Below, one piece after another: positions 28,628-39,059 of a stretch of 64,000 nt of DNA. Location of the stretch: contig JALOSF010000004.1 of NCBI GenBank assembly GCA_025458525.1, positions 1 through 64,000 of the forward strand, given 5' to 3'. Origin of the DNA: Cypionkella sp. (GTDB lineage Bacteria > Pseudomonadota > Alphaproteobacteria > Rhodobacterales > Rhodobacteraceae). Position 1 is the first letter of the stretch. Every line of letters begins with the position of its first letter. The position numbers were made by a program, and so were the translations under genes. The notes under the pieces are model-generated. The model was not told the DNA's origin. It saw only the letters and a list, made by a program, of their open reading frames with translations, and searched no databases.

Positions 28628-29577
28628 CAGCGCACATCCCCGTTCAGATAGCAGTCATGGATCACCCCACCCGCGCGGGCCATATCGCCGATGAACCGGC
28701 TCAGGAATTCGTGCAACCCCTCGTCAAAGATATCCTCGACCCGCATTTCGGCCAGCTCGGCCAGGATCCCACGCGCCTTGTCCTGTGCGGCCGTCTTGCG
28801 GCGGTAGCTGCGCGCCAGACGGTCCAGATGGTTGGTCATCCCCTCGACACAGGTGATCAGGCTGCGCGGACATTGCGAGTTGAGGATCAGGAAATGCGCG
28901 ATCTTGGGGGCCGTCACCTCGCCACCATAGGCCCAATGGAACGCCCGATGCGACGACATCGCCCGCAAGAGCGTGGTCCATTGATAATTGTCGAGCCCGG
29001 ACCCCACGAAATCCACCCGCGGCAGCAGGACGTAATATTTCACATCCATCAGCCGCGCGGTGTTGTCGGCGCGTTCCAGGTAATAGCCAAGGTTCAGGAA
29101 ATCCCACCCGTCGTTGCGCAAAAGCGTTGCATCGATCGACCCGCGCACCAGCGCCGTGCTGCGCATGGTCCAATCGGTCAGGAAGGACAGCTCCATCTCG
29201 CTGCGGGGGCGGCGTTCCAGTTGGCGCAATTCCTGAAAGGCGGTGTTGAGGGCATCCCAGACCTGCGTGGTCAGCGCCGTGCGCACGATGCGCCCGTTTT
29301 CACGCGCAGCCGTGATGCAGGATGCCACCGAAGACGGGTTGTCACGATCGAAAAAGAACCAGCTTTCCAGATTTCGCTGCACCGCATCGCCATATTTGCG
29401 GGCAAAGCCATCGGCCGTGCCGCTGGCATGCAACAGCGATTCCCATTCGTTGCGATATCCGGCCGCCGAGGGCATCAGGGCGATCCGCGCCCCCACTTCC
29501 AACAGCCGCGCCGAGGTTTCGGCCCGCTCCAGATAACGGGCGATCCAGTAAAGATTGTCTGCGGTTCTGCTGAGCAT
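28627..29577 (-). CDS. alpha-E domain-containing protein
   Basis: MLSRTADNLYWIARYLERAETSARLLEV; FLNLGYYLERADNTARLMDVKYY. Confidence 0.92.
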   Translation of the reverse strand: MLSRTADNLYWIARYLERAETSARLLEVGARIALMPSAAGYRNEWESLLHASGTADGFARKYGDAVQRNLESWFFFDRDNPSSVASCITAARENGRIVRTALTTQVWDALNTAFQELRQLERRPRSEMELSFLTDWTMRSTALVRGSIDATLLRNDGWDFLNLGYYLERADNTARLMDVKYYVLLPRVDFVGSGLDNYQWTTLLRAMSSHRAFHWAYGGEVTAPKIAHFLILNSQCPRSLITCVEGMTNHLDRLARSYRRKTAAQDKARGILAELAEMRVEDIFDEGLHEFLSRFIGDMARAGGVIHDCYLNGDVR

Positions 29578-29582
29578 CTGCG

Positions 29583-30995
29583 TTACTCCGCCAGAACCCA
29601 GGTGTCCTTGACGCCCCCGCCTTGCGACGAGTTGACGACAAGTGACCCTTCGGTCAGGGCAACCCGCGTCAGGCCCCCGGGCACCAGTTCGATCCGCTCT
29701 CCCACCAGACAATAGGGCCTGAGGTCAACGTGGCGTGGCGCGATGCCCTCGGCCACGAAGGTGGGTGTGGTGGACAGGGCAAGCGTCGGCTGGGCGATGT
29801 AATTGCCCGGGTTGGCGGTGATGCGGGCGCGAAACAGCTCTACCTGATCCTGGGTCGCCTTTGGGCCGACCAGCATCCCATAGCCGCCCGAGCCATGCAC
29901 TTCCTTGACCACCAACTCGTTCAGATGCGCCAGAACATATTTCAGATCCTCGGCCTTGCCGCATTGCCAGGTGGGCACGTTTTGCAAGATCGGCTCCTCG
30001 CCCAGGTAAAAGCGGATCATGTCGGGCACATAGGTATAGACCGCCTTGTCATCGGCGACCCCGGCGCCGGGCGCCGAACAGATGCTTACCCCGCCCGAGC
30101 GATAGACATCCATTAACCCCGGCACGCCCAACATGCTGTCGGGGCGGAAACACAACGGGTCGATGAAAGCGTCGTCGATCCGGCGATAGATCACATCCAC
30201 CCGGCGCGGGCCTTCGGTGGTGCGCATGAACACGAACTCGCCCTCGACGAACAGATCCTGCCCCTCGACCAGTTCGACCCCCATCAGATCGGCCAGGAAA
30301 CTGTGCTCGTAATAGGCACTGTTGAAATGCCCCGGGGTCAGGATCACCACCGTCGGCTCGCGGTCGCATTTCTGCGGCGCAACCGAGGCCAGCGTCCGCC
30401 GCAGGATTTCGGGGTAACGGTCAACCGGCTCGATACGGTTCTCGCGGAACAGATCGGGGAACATCCGCATCATGATCTCGCGGTTTTCAAGCATGTAGCT
30501 GACACCGCTGGGCGTGCGGCAGTTGTCCTCCAGCACGAAAAACTCATCCGGCCCGGTGCGGACCAGATCGATGCCGACAATATGGGAATAGACCCCCTTC
30601 GGCGGCACAAATCCGGCGACGGCCTTTTCATAAGCCTCGTTCAGATAGACCAGTCGCGCAGGGATGCGGCCCGCGCGCACAATTTCGCCCCGGCCATAGA
30701 CATCGACCAGAAAGGCGTTCAGCGCCCGCGCCCGCTGTTTTATCCCGCGCTCCAGCCGCGCCCATTCGGTGCCCGAGAATACCCGCGGGAACATGTCAAA
30801 CGGGATCAGACGGTCAGGATCGCCGCCTTCGCCATAAACCGCGAAGGTGATGCCGATGCGCCGGAACAAGGCCTCGGCCTCGGCCTGCTTCATCTGGCGC
30901 AATTCGGCCGGCATGGCCTGCATCCAGTCCTGAAGTCGCGCATAGGGCGCGCGCACAGAGGTGCCCTGATACATCTCGTTGAAATAACTCGTCAT
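29583..30995 (-). CDS. circularly permuted ATP-grasp protein
   Basis: FVLEDNCRTPSGVSYMLENR; VVKEVHGSGGYGMLVGP. Confidence 0.92.
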   Translation of the reverse strand: MTSYFNEMYQGTSVRAPYARLQDWMQAMPAELRQMKQAEAEALFRRIGITFAVYGEGGDPDRLIPFDMFPRVFSGTEWARLERGIKQRARALNAFLVDVYGRGEIVRAGRIPARLVYLNEAYEKAVAGFVPPKGVYSHIVGIDLVRTGPDEFFVLEDNCRTPSGVSYMLENREIMMRMFPDLFRENRIEPVDRYPEILRRTLASVAPQKCDREPTVVILTPGHFNSAYYEHSFLADLMGVELVEGQDLFVEGEFVFMRTTEGPRRVDVIYRRIDDAFIDPLCFRPDSMLGVPGLMDVYRSGGVSICSAPGAGVADDKAVYTYVPDMIRFYLGEEPILQNVPTWQCGKAEDLKYVLAHLNELVVKEVHGSGGYGMLVGPKATQDQVELFRARITANPGNYIAQPTLALSTTPTFVAEGIAPRHVDLRPYCLVGERIELVPGGLTRVALTEGSLVVNSSQGGGVKDTWVLAE

Positions 30996-31164
30996 GACGG
31001 CCCCCGTTCCCCGGTCCTTGACATGCAGTTAATCAGCCCCGTTTCGACTGCGAAAGGGGGGGCGCGTCATTTCCTGCACGCGTTGCGCACATCCGCCCGT
31101 TTTTTGTGCAGCGCGAAACCGCGACTGATCTTTCCCCCTTCGTCGGCGGTGCTATGTTGCGGGC

Positions 31165-32184
31165 ATGGCTGATCCCCTGCTCAGTTTCACCGACCGCGGC
31201 ATCTATTGCGCCGAAGGTGGGTTCTACATCGACCCGTGGCGGCCGGTGGACCGCGCGCTGATTACCCATGGCCACAGCGATCATGCGCGATGGGGCCACG
31301 GCTCCTATCTGTGCACGGACCGGGCGCTGCCGGTGATCCGCCACCGCCTTGGCGATATCAGCGCAAGCGGCATTGCCTATGGCGAACGGCGCCGGATCGG
31401 CGGGGTGACGGTCAGTTTTCATCCGGCCGGTCATGTGCCGGGATCGGCACAGATCCGGGTGGAGCGTGGAGGCGAGGTCTGGGTCGCCTCGGGCGATTAC
31501 AAGATCGAAGCCGATGGGCTGTCCGAACCCTTCGAGCCGGTGCGCTGCCACACCTTCATCACCGAAAGCACCTTTGGCCTGCCGTTGTTTCGCTGGCAGG
31601 CACAGGCGGTCGTGGCCGCGCAAATCGCAAGCTGGTGGCACACCAATGCGGCCGAGGGCCGGGTGTCGATCTTGGCCGCCTATGGCCTTGGCAAGGCGCA
31701 GCGCCTGATGTCGATGCTGCCGGATGGCGCCGGTCCGATCCTGACCCATGGCGCGGTCGAGCAGACCACCCAGATCCTGCGCGATCAGGGCTATGCCCTG
31801 CCGGAAACCTTGCGGGTCACGGCCGACATCAGCGCAAAATCCCATCCCGGCGCGCTGGTGATCGCGCCGCCGTCTGCACTTGGCACCGCTTGGGCGCGCC
31901 GCTTCGGCCCGGTATCAGAGGCTTTCGCCAGCGGCTGGATGGCCCTGCGCGGCATCCGCCGCCGCCGGGGCCTTGGCACTGGCTTCGTGATCTCTGACCA
32001 TGCCGATTGGCCGGGCCTGAATGCCGCCATCCGCGAAACCGGCGCCAGCCGTGTCTTCGTGACCCATGGCTATACCGGCCCGTTCCGCCGTTGGCTGGAA
32101 GAACAAGGCTATGACGCGGGGATCGTCGAAACCGAATTCGGCGGCGAGGAGGCCGACAGCACCCCCGAAGGCGACGCCGCATGA
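31165..32184 (+). CDS. ligase-associated DNA damage response exonuclease (MBL fold)
   Basis: LITHGHSDHARWGHGSYL; HPAGHVPGSAQI; adjacent to ATP-dependent ligase. Confidence 0.88.
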   Translation: MADPLLSFTDRGIYCAEGGFYIDPWRPVDRALITHGHSDHARWGHGSYLCTDRALPVIRHRLGDISASGIAYGERRRIGGVTVSFHPAGHVPGSAQIRVERGGEVWVASGDYKIEADGLSEPFEPVRCHTFITESTFGLPLFRWQAQAVVAAQIASWWHTNAAEGRVSILAAYGLGKAQRLMSMLPDGAGPILTHGAVEQTTQILRDQGYALPETLRVTADISAKSHPGALVIAPPSALGTAWARRFGPVSEAFASGWMALRGIRRRRGLGTGFVISDHADWPGLNAAIRETGASRVFVTHGYTGPFRRWLEEQGYDAGIVETEFGGEEADSTPEGDAA

Positions 32185-32263
32185 TCCTGCACACTTGCCA
32201 GAAACGCGCGAGGAGGCAGGGGGCCGATGATCCGCTGCAAGGCGCGGGCTGGGGCGCGGGCCG

Positions 32264-33895
32264 ATGAAACGCTTCGTTCACCTGTTCAACGCGCTGGACA
32301 GCACGACCAAGACCGGGGCCAAGACCGCGGCGCTGGTCGATTACTTCCGCACCGCACCGGAACCAGACCGGGTCTGGACCATTGCGCTGTTGTCCGGACG
32401 GCGGCCAAAGCGGGTGATCAACGCCAGCGAGCTTCGGCTCTGGGCGGCCGAGGTGGCGGGCATTCCGCTGTGGCTGTTCGAAGAATCCTATGCGATTGCA
32501 GGCGACCTTGCCGAAACCATCGCCCGCCTGCTTCCCCCGCCCGAGGCGGAGCAAGACCCCACGCTTGACACCATCATCCGCAGCCTGATCGCCTTGGCCG
32601 GGCGCGCCCAAGCCGAGCGGCGCGCCTTTGTCACCGCGTCCTGGGCCAGTCTGGGCACCGACGAGCGCTTCCTGTTCAACAAGCTGCTGACCGGCGGGTT
32701 TCGCATGGGTGTGAGCCAAGGGCTGATGACACGGGCCCTGGCGCAGGTGACAGGGGTGGACGAAGCGGTGATGGCGCATCGGCTGATGGGCAACTGGGAC
32801 CCGGCGCGCACCGGCTTTGCCGCCCTGACCCAAGAGGGTGGGGCGGGCGATGGCGCGCAGCCCTATCCCTTCGCCCTCGCCAGCCCGCTGGAGGACTTGC
32901 CCGAAAACCTTGGCCCGCCCGACGACTGGCTGGCCGAATGGAAATGGGATGGCATCCGCGGGCAGATCATCGCCCGGCCGTCCACTTTTGCGATCTGGAG
33001 CCGGGGAGAGGAACTTATCACCGACCGCTTCCCCGAATTTGCCCCGCTTCAGGATCATCTGCCGCCCGGCACGGTGCTTGACGGCGAAATCGTCGCCTGG
33101 GCGGGCGCGCTCCCGCTGCCCTTTGCCGAGTTGCAAAAGCGCATCGGGCGCAAGAGCGTGCCCAAAAAGCTGCTGGCCGAGGCGCCCGCGCATTTCCTTG
33201 CCTATGATCTGCTGGAACTGGAGGGCGCCGATATGCGCAGCGCGCCCCTGTCCACGCGCCGCGCCCGGCTCGAGGCGGTTCTGGCAACCCTGCCCCCGGG
33301 GCTGCCGATTTCCGCCTCGCCGGTCGCGCGGGGGGATTGGGCGGCCTTGACGGCGCAGCGCGCCGGGGCGCGGGAAAAGATGGCCGAAGGGCTGATGCTC
33401 AAACGCCTGTCATCGCCCTATCACACAGGGCGCAAGCGCGGCGACTGGTGGAAATGGAAGCTCGATCCGTTCAGCGTGGATGCGGTGATGATCTATGCGC
33501 AATCAGGCCACGGCCGCCGGGCCAACCTGTTTACCGATTTTACCTTTGCCCTGCGCGACGGCAATGATCTTGTGCCCTTTGCCAAGGCCTATTCCGGACT
33601 GACCGATGCCGAATTTGCCGAAATCACCCGCTGGGTCGGCAAGCACACCCAGGAACGATTTGGCCCGGTGCGGCGCGTGACGCCCGAATTGGTCTTTGAA
33701 ATCGGCTTCGAAGGGATTCAGGCCAGTTCGCGCCACAAATCCGGCATCGCCTTGCGCTTTCCGCGCATGCTGCGCTGGCGGCGCGACAAGGCGGTGGCCG
33801 ATATCGACACGATGGACGCATTGCGCGCCCTGCTGCGACAAGAGACGGGACAGCCCCCGGCCGCCGGCCCCCCGCGACCGCCCAAGGACAATTAG
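32264..33895 (+). CDS. ATP-dependent DNA ligase
   Basis: EWKWDGIRGQ active-site motif I; VLDGEIVAW; EGLMLKRLSSPYHTGRKRGDWWKWK. Confidence 0.93.
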   Translation: MKRFVHLFNALDSTTKTGAKTAALVDYFRTAPEPDRVWTIALLSGRRPKRVINASELRLWAAEVAGIPLWLFEESYAIAGDLAETIARLLPPPEAEQDPTLDTIIRSLIALAGRAQAERRAFVTASWASLGTDERFLFNKLLTGGFRMGVSQGLMTRALAQVTGVDEAVMAHRLMGNWDPARTGFAALTQEGGAGDGAQPYPFALASPLEDLPENLGPPDDWLAEWKWDGIRGQIIARPSTFAIWSRGEELITDRFPEFAPLQDHLPPGTVLDGEIVAWAGALPLPFAELQKRIGRKSVPKKLLAEAPAHFLAYDLLELEGADMRSAPLSTRRARLEAVLATLPPGLPISASPVARGDWAALTAQRAGAREKMAEGLMLKRLSSPYHTGRKRGDWWKWKLDPFSVDAVMIYAQSGHGRRANLFTDFTFALRDGNDLVPFAKAYSGLTDAEFAEITRWVGKHTQERFGPVRRVTPELVFEIGFEGIQASSRHKSGIALRFPRMLRWRRDKAVADIDTMDALRALLRQETGQPPAAGPPRPPKDN

Positions 33896-33973
33896 ATCTG
33901 CCCGACACAGGAGACGGGTTGAAACTTCGGCCCGGCACATCCTAATGAAGCGCAAGCATTGAAAGGTATTGCC

Positions 33974-35800
33974 ATGACCCTGCCCCTGCCCCGCCCCGTG
34001 TTCGACGCAAGCGCTGCCTCGGGCGGCTTTGGCAATCTGCCGGAATGGGATCTGCGTGATCTTTATCCTTCGCCCGACGCGGCCGAATTTTCTGATGATG
34101 TGGCCTGGCTCGAAACCGCCTGCGCCGATTTCGCCACCCGCTACGAGGGCAAACTCGCCACGCTGGATGCGGCCGCGATGCTGGACTGTGTGCTGGCCTA
34201 CGAAAAGATCGACATCGTCGCCGGGCGGCTGATGTCTTATGCCGGGCTGCGCTATTACCAGAACACGATGGACAGCGAGCGCGCCAAGTTCATGGCCGAT
34301 GCGCAAGACCGCATCACCACCTTTACCACGCCGCTGGTGTTCTTCAGCCTTGAATTCAACCGGCTGGACGACGCCCATCTGGACGGGCTGCTGGCCGCCG
34401 ATGCGCGCCTCGCGCGCTATCGCCCGGTGTTCGACCGGATGCGCGCGATGCGCCCGCACCAATTGTCGGACGAGATGGAGAAATTCCTGCACGATTCCTC
34501 GGTCGTCGGGGCCAGCGCCTGGAACAAGCTGTTCGACGAGACGATGGCCGGGCTGATGTTCGAGGTGACGGGCGAGGAGGAGCCGCTGAACCTTGAGGCG
34601 ACGCTGAACCTGCTGACCGACCCGGACCGCGCCAAGCGCGAGGCGGCGGCGCGGGCACTGGCGGCGGTGTTTGACAAGAACATCAAACTCTTTGCCCGCA
34701 TCCACAACACGCTGGCCAAGGAAAAAGAGATCGGCGACCGCTGGCGCAAGATGCCCAGCCCGCAATATGGCCGCCATCTTTCCAACCATGTGGAGCCAGA
34801 GGTGGTCGAGGCGCTGCGCAACGCGGTTGTCGCGGCCTATCCCAAGCTGAGCCATCGCTATTACCGCCTGAAAGCGAAATGGCTGGGGCTGGAGCGGTTG
34901 CAGATCTGGGATCGCAATGCGCCGCTCGCCCTCGAAGCGCCAAAGCTGGTGAACTGGGACGAGGCAACGCGCACCGTGCTGGAGGCTTATGGCGCCTTTG
35001 CGCCCGAAATGGCCGATCTGGCCAAGCCTTTCTTTGAACGCGGCTGGATCGATGCCGGGGTCAAACCCGGAAAGGCGCCGGGGGCCTTTGCGCACCCGAC
35101 CGTATCGACCGTCCACCCCTATGTGATGCTCAATTACCTTGGCAAGCCGCGCGATGTCATGACACTCGCGCATGAGCTTGGCCACGGCGTGCATCAGGTT
35201 CTGGCGGCGGGTCAGGGGGAATTGCTCAGCTCCACCCCGCTTACGCTGGCCGAGACGGCAAGCGTGTTTGGCGAAATGCTGACGTTCCGCAAGCTGCTGG
35301 ATGGGGCCAAGACCCCAGCCGAACGCAAGACCCTGCTGGCGGGCAAGGTCGAGGACATGATCAACACGGTCGTGCGCCAGATCGCCTTCTATGATTTCGA
35401 ATGCAAATTGCACGCGGCCCGCGCCGAGGGCGAGCTGACCCCCGACGACATCAACGCGCTATGGATGAGCGTGCAGGCGCAATCCCTTGGCGATGCGTTC
35501 GAGTTCATGGACGGCTACGAAACCTTCTGGGCCTATATCCCGCATTTCGTGCATTCGCCGTTCTATGTCTATGCCTATGCCTTTGGCGACGGTCTGGTGA
35601 ACGCGCTTTATGCGGTTTACGAAAGCGGCCTGCCCGATTTCGAAACCAAGTATTTCGACATGCTCAAGGCCGGCGGATCAAAGCACCACAAGGACCTGCT
35701 TGCCCCCTTTGGTCTGGACGCCAGCGACCCGACATTCTGGGACAAGGGCCTGTCGATGATCGCGGGCTTCATCGACGAGCTGGAGGCGATGGAGGACTGA
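33974..35800 (+). CDS. pepF: M3 family oligoendopeptidase F
   Basis: LAHELGHGVHQ zinc motif; M3B family C-terminus. Confidence 0.92.
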   Translation: MTLPLPRPVFDASAASGGFGNLPEWDLRDLYPSPDAAEFSDDVAWLETACADFATRYEGKLATLDAAAMLDCVLAYEKIDIVAGRLMSYAGLRYYQNTMDSERAKFMADAQDRITTFTTPLVFFSLEFNRLDDAHLDGLLAADARLARYRPVFDRMRAMRPHQLSDEMEKFLHDSSVVGASAWNKLFDETMAGLMFEVTGEEEPLNLEATLNLLTDPDRAKREAAARALAAVFDKNIKLFARIHNTLAKEKEIGDRWRKMPSPQYGRHLSNHVEPEVVEALRNAVVAAYPKLSHRYYRLKAKWLGLERLQIWDRNAPLALEAPKLVNWDEATRTVLEAYGAFAPEMADLAKPFFERGWIDAGVKPGKAPGAFAHPTVSTVHPYVMLNYLGKPRDVMTLAHELGHGVHQVLAAGQGELLSSTPLTLAETASVFGEMLTFRKLLDGAKTPAERKTLLAGKVEDMINTVVRQIAFYDFECKLHAARAEGELTPDDINALWMSVQAQSLGDAFEFMDGYETFWAYIPHFVHSPFYVYAYAFGDGLVNALYAVYESGLPDFETKYFDMLKAGGSKHHKDLLAPFGLDASDPTFWDKGLSMIAGFIDELEAMED

Positions 35801-35808
35801 CGCCCCCG

Positions 35809-36627
35809 TCACATCCGGTTCGAGCGGTTTTGCCTGAGGTCGGCAATGTGGCCGAGCATCAATTGTTCGGCCACTTCCGCGGTGTTGGCGATGGCATCGG
35901 CGCCGGTCAGGGCCAGAAGATCGGGCTCTGCCGTCGTGATGGCGCCGCCGATGATGACCCAGACCCCAGGCACATGCGCGCGCAACGCCACGATCAGCCG
36001 CGCAAGCGGCAGGATCATCTCGGGCGAGGTCGCGCCCAAAGCCACCGTGATCGGCGCGCGCTGTTCGATCTGGCGGATCAGATCCTCGGCATCCGGGCTG
36101 GCCAGCACATCGATTTCCCAACCACGGCGGCGCAGATCATCGGCGGTCATCCGCAGGCCGATCATATGCGATTCTTCCGGGCATGGCGCAAAGACCGCGT
36201 ATTGCCCCGGCTTGCGATCGGCCAGACGCACAAAAATGTCGCGCAGATCATTCATGATCCGCCAGACGCGATGCGATGTGCGCAGCATCAGGGGCATCGA
36301 AATCGCCTCGCGCGCCCAGGCCTCGCCGACCTGCTGCACCGAGCCCGCGATCAGACCATAGTAAAGCGTGTCGGCGGTCATGCCGCCAAGCCGGGCATCG
36401 CGCACAAACGTTGCGGCGGCCTGATCATCATCAGACATCAGCGCGGCGGTCAGCTGAGCGATCTTCGACGCACTTGCCTCCATCCGGTCGCGCCGCGCCT
36501 GCGCCGCAACGCGCAGGATGACCTCCTCGGCAAAGGAATGCACGATGGCCGTCGTCTGGACTTTCGGCGCAGGATCGAACCGATACTCCCGATCCGCCGC
36601 GGAAACCGCTGGGTGTTGCTTTGCCAT
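35809..36627 (-). CDS. cobalamin B12-binding domain protein (PpaA/AerR-like regulator)
   Basis: CPEESHMIGLRMTADDLRRRGWEIDVL and VWVIIGGAITTAEPDLLALTGADAIA B12-binding fold. Confidence 0.75.
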   Translation of the reverse strand: MAKQHPAVSAADREYRFDPAPKVQTTAIVHSFAEEVILRVAAQARRDRMEASASKIAQLTAALMSDDDQAAATFVRDARLGGMTADTLYYGLIAGSVQQVGEAWAREAISMPLMLRTSHRVWRIMNDLRDIFVRLADRKPGQYAVFAPCPEESHMIGLRMTADDLRRRGWEIDVLASPDAEDLIRQIEQRAPITVALGATSPEMILPLARLIVALRAHVPGVWVIIGGAITTAEPDLLALTGADAIANTAEVAEQLMLGHIADLRQNRSNRM

Positions 36628-36800
36628 GGCTTGTCACTGAATTCAGGCCGCGCGACGCTGTGCCAGACCAGCCATTCGACGCGCAGCAGTTCCCTTTGGC
36701 GATTCCCGCCTTGCCCAAGTGTTGGGCGAAAGCGGCGCGTCTGTCCAGTTCCATCGCAACCATGGCGGTCCGGACAGCGCCAGACGAAAGCGCGGTCGCG

Positions 36801-37793
36801 TCAGAGCGAGATTTCCTTGGCGCCATCCAGGGCTGCGTCCATCATGGCTTGCGTGCCGCGGACGAATTCAAGCGGGCATGGATAGGCAGCGCCGGTGCGG
36901 ATGGTGCGTCCAAAAGCCTCGACCTGCAACTTGTAGTGGTTTGCCGTCGGGAACCGGTCTGTGATCACACGCTGCCCGGGCAGATGCAATTCGACCGCGG
37001 CCACGTCATGCACATTCGCGTTGAACGGGGCAGAGCCGACGCGGATCATGCCCTTGTCGCCCTGAAACACCACCTCTTGCCGATTGGCAAGACGCATCGA
37101 CGTCATCGACCGATAGGTAAAGCGCCCGCTCGCCCCTTGCATGACCGCGGTCAGGTCGGCGAACACCTCGACCCCCGCCTCCATGATGACGCGGGCAGCG
37201 ACGTCCTCGGGTTCGGCCCCGGTGACAAAGCGCATCGATCCGATGGTGTAAACCCCGATGTCGCGCAGCGAGCCGCCACCCGTATCCGGCCGGTTGCGGA
37301 TATTGCCCGGTTCGGCCGCGTTGTTATAGCTGAAGGCTGCATCGACATGGCGCAATTGGCCGATCTCGCCCGCCTCCAGCCACGCCTTGGCGCGGTGCCA
37401 TTGCGGATGGTGCACGATCATGAAAGCCTCGGCCGCCAGCAGCCCACTGGCGTCGCGGGCGGCAATCAGGCTGTCGATCTGATCGGCGCGCAGCGCGATG
37501 GGCTTTTCGGTCAGCACATGTTTGCCCGCCGCAAGGGCCTTGAGCGTCCACTCCACATGCAGGTGGTTTGGCAAGGGCACATAGACGGCATCGATTGTCG
37601 GGTCCGCAAGCAGCGCCTGATAGCTGTCGTGCACCGCAAGGCCCGGGCAAAAGGCGCGAAATCCTTCGGCCTTGGCCGGATCGGATGTGGCAAGGGCTGC
37701 AAGTTCGGCCCCTTCCGCCGCGTGAATCGCGGGGGCCATGTGATCACGCGCAAATTTGGCGGCGCCCAGAACGCCCCATCTGACTGGTTTCAT
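36801..37793 (-). CDS. Gfo/Idh/MocA family oxidoreductase
   Basis: VRWGVLGAAKFARDHMAPAIHAAEGAELAALATS; GKHVLTEKPIA. Confidence 0.92.
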   Translation of the reverse strand: MKPVRWGVLGAAKFARDHMAPAIHAAEGAELAALATSDPAKAEGFRAFCPGLAVHDSYQALLADPTIDAVYVPLPNHLHVEWTLKALAAGKHVLTEKPIALRADQIDSLIAARDASGLLAAEAFMIVHHPQWHRAKAWLEAGEIGQLRHVDAAFSYNNAAEPGNIRNRPDTGGGSLRDIGVYTIGSMRFVTGAEPEDVAARVIMEAGVEVFADLTAVMQGASGRFTYRSMTSMRLANRQEVVFQGDKGMIRVGSAPFNANVHDVAAVELHLPGQRVITDRFPTANHYKLQVEAFGRTIRTGAAYPCPLEFVRGTQAMMDAALDGAKEISL

Positions 37794-37851
37794 TCGCCAA
37801 CCCTCCCTTGACTGCCGGGGCAGGCTAACGCGTTGCGGCGTCTGGGGAAAG

Positions 37852-38235
37852 TCACTTGACGAAAACGCCGTTATATTCGTTCGGCCCAAAGTCGATCAGT
37901 TCGAAGTCGGCTTTCTTGAAACGAATGTTGCGGCCGCCCTCTGATGTGCTGACCCACCAGCATTCGCGCGCGTCAGAGGTGTTGTTGCCAAACCACGCGC
38001 AATATTTGCCGTCTTCAACGACCCAGCGCCCCTTGAGCGGGCCGCTGAACAGGCCGGTGCCGCCCCGAAAGAACACCGTGGTGCCATCCGCAGCCCAGGT
38101 TTGCCGGTTGGGGTCCACGGCGCCGGGGGTATAGACCACCTCACGCCCCACCAGAAGCTGAGGGATCGAGTCCCGCACCGGGGTGCCGACGCAGGCCGAG
38201 AGCATAAGCAAGGCGATCGCTGTGACATGTTTCAT
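37852..38235 (-). CDS. small lipoprotein / secreted hypothetical
   Basis: Lipobox LMLSAC; C-rich WVVEDGKYCAWFGNNTSDARECWWV. Confidence 0.65.
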   Translation of the reverse strand: MKHVTAIALLMLSACVGTPVRDSIPQLLVGREVVYTPGAVDPNRQTWAADGTTVFFRGGTGLFSGPLKGRWVVEDGKYCAWFGNNTSDARECWWVSTSEGGRNIRFKKADFELIDFGPNEYNGVFVK

Positions 38236-38303
38236 GTCGCGATCTTGGCAAGACACGCGGCGTTGGTCAAATGACGACTGCCGTCATGATGCCAAGCGGA
38301 CGA

Positions 38304-39059
38304 TCAGACGACGCTGCGCAGCGACCGCGCGCTTTTGCGCCACAGCATGATGATGGCGACAAGATAGACCAGATCGAGCAGCAACAATGTCACCCAAGGA
38401 TAGGTGAGCAAGGCCGCAATCAGGGCGACCGAACCCACCAGCACGAAACGGGCGTTTTCGGTATAGATCCGCACCCCCTTGAACGACGGGGTCGGCATGC
38501 GCGAGATCATCAAGCCGCCGACAAACACCATCCACAGCGCCACCCCCCAGTCGGGCAGGCGCACGGCGTTGTCAAAACCATAGCTGAGGTAGATGGGCAT
38601 CAAGGCCAGCATCGCGCCAGCCGGAGAGGGCACACCGACAAAGCCCTTGGGCTTGTTCTCGCTCTCGGCGACGCGGTTGCCGACGTTGAACCGCGCAAGG
38701 CGCAGCATGCAGCACACCGCATAGATCAACACGGCGATCCAGCCCAGCGACGTGTCGTCGCGCATCCCCCAGTAATACAGCACCAAGGCAGGCGTGACGC
38801 CGAAATTCACCAGGTCACACAGGCTGTCGAGTTCGGCCCCGATCTCGCTCTCGCTCTTGAGCATCCGCGCCAGCCGCCCGTCGATCCCGTCCAGCGCCGC
38901 CGCAAGCCCGATGAAAGCCACGGCCCAGCCAAAGCTGCCTTCCACCGCCATGCGGATCGCGGTCAGCCCCGAGCAGAGCGCAAGGATCGAAATCAGGTTG
39001 GGCAGCAGATAGAGCAGCGGCATGCGCCGGCGGGTAGAGGGGGGCAGATCCTCGGTCAT
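38304..39059 (-). CDS. pssA: CDP-diacylglycerol--serine O-phosphatidyltransferase
   Basis: [51 protein letters not shown]. Confidence 0.95.
   Translation of the reverse strand: MTEDLPPSTRRRMPLLYLLPNLISILALCSGLTAIRMAVEGSFGWAVAFIGLAAALDGIDGRLARMLKSESEIGAELDSLCDLVNFGVTPALVLYYWGMRDDTSLGWIAVLIYAVCCMLRLARFNVGNRVAESENKPKGFVGVPSPAGAMLALMPIYLSYGFDNAVRLPDWGVALWMVFVGGLMISRMPTPSFKGVRIYTENARFVLVGSVALIAALLTYPWVTLLLLDLVYLVAIIMLWRKSARSLRSVV

Noticed and set aside
33503-35413. 636-aa minus-strand ORF
   Set aside because: Antisense to pepF; shadow ORF.
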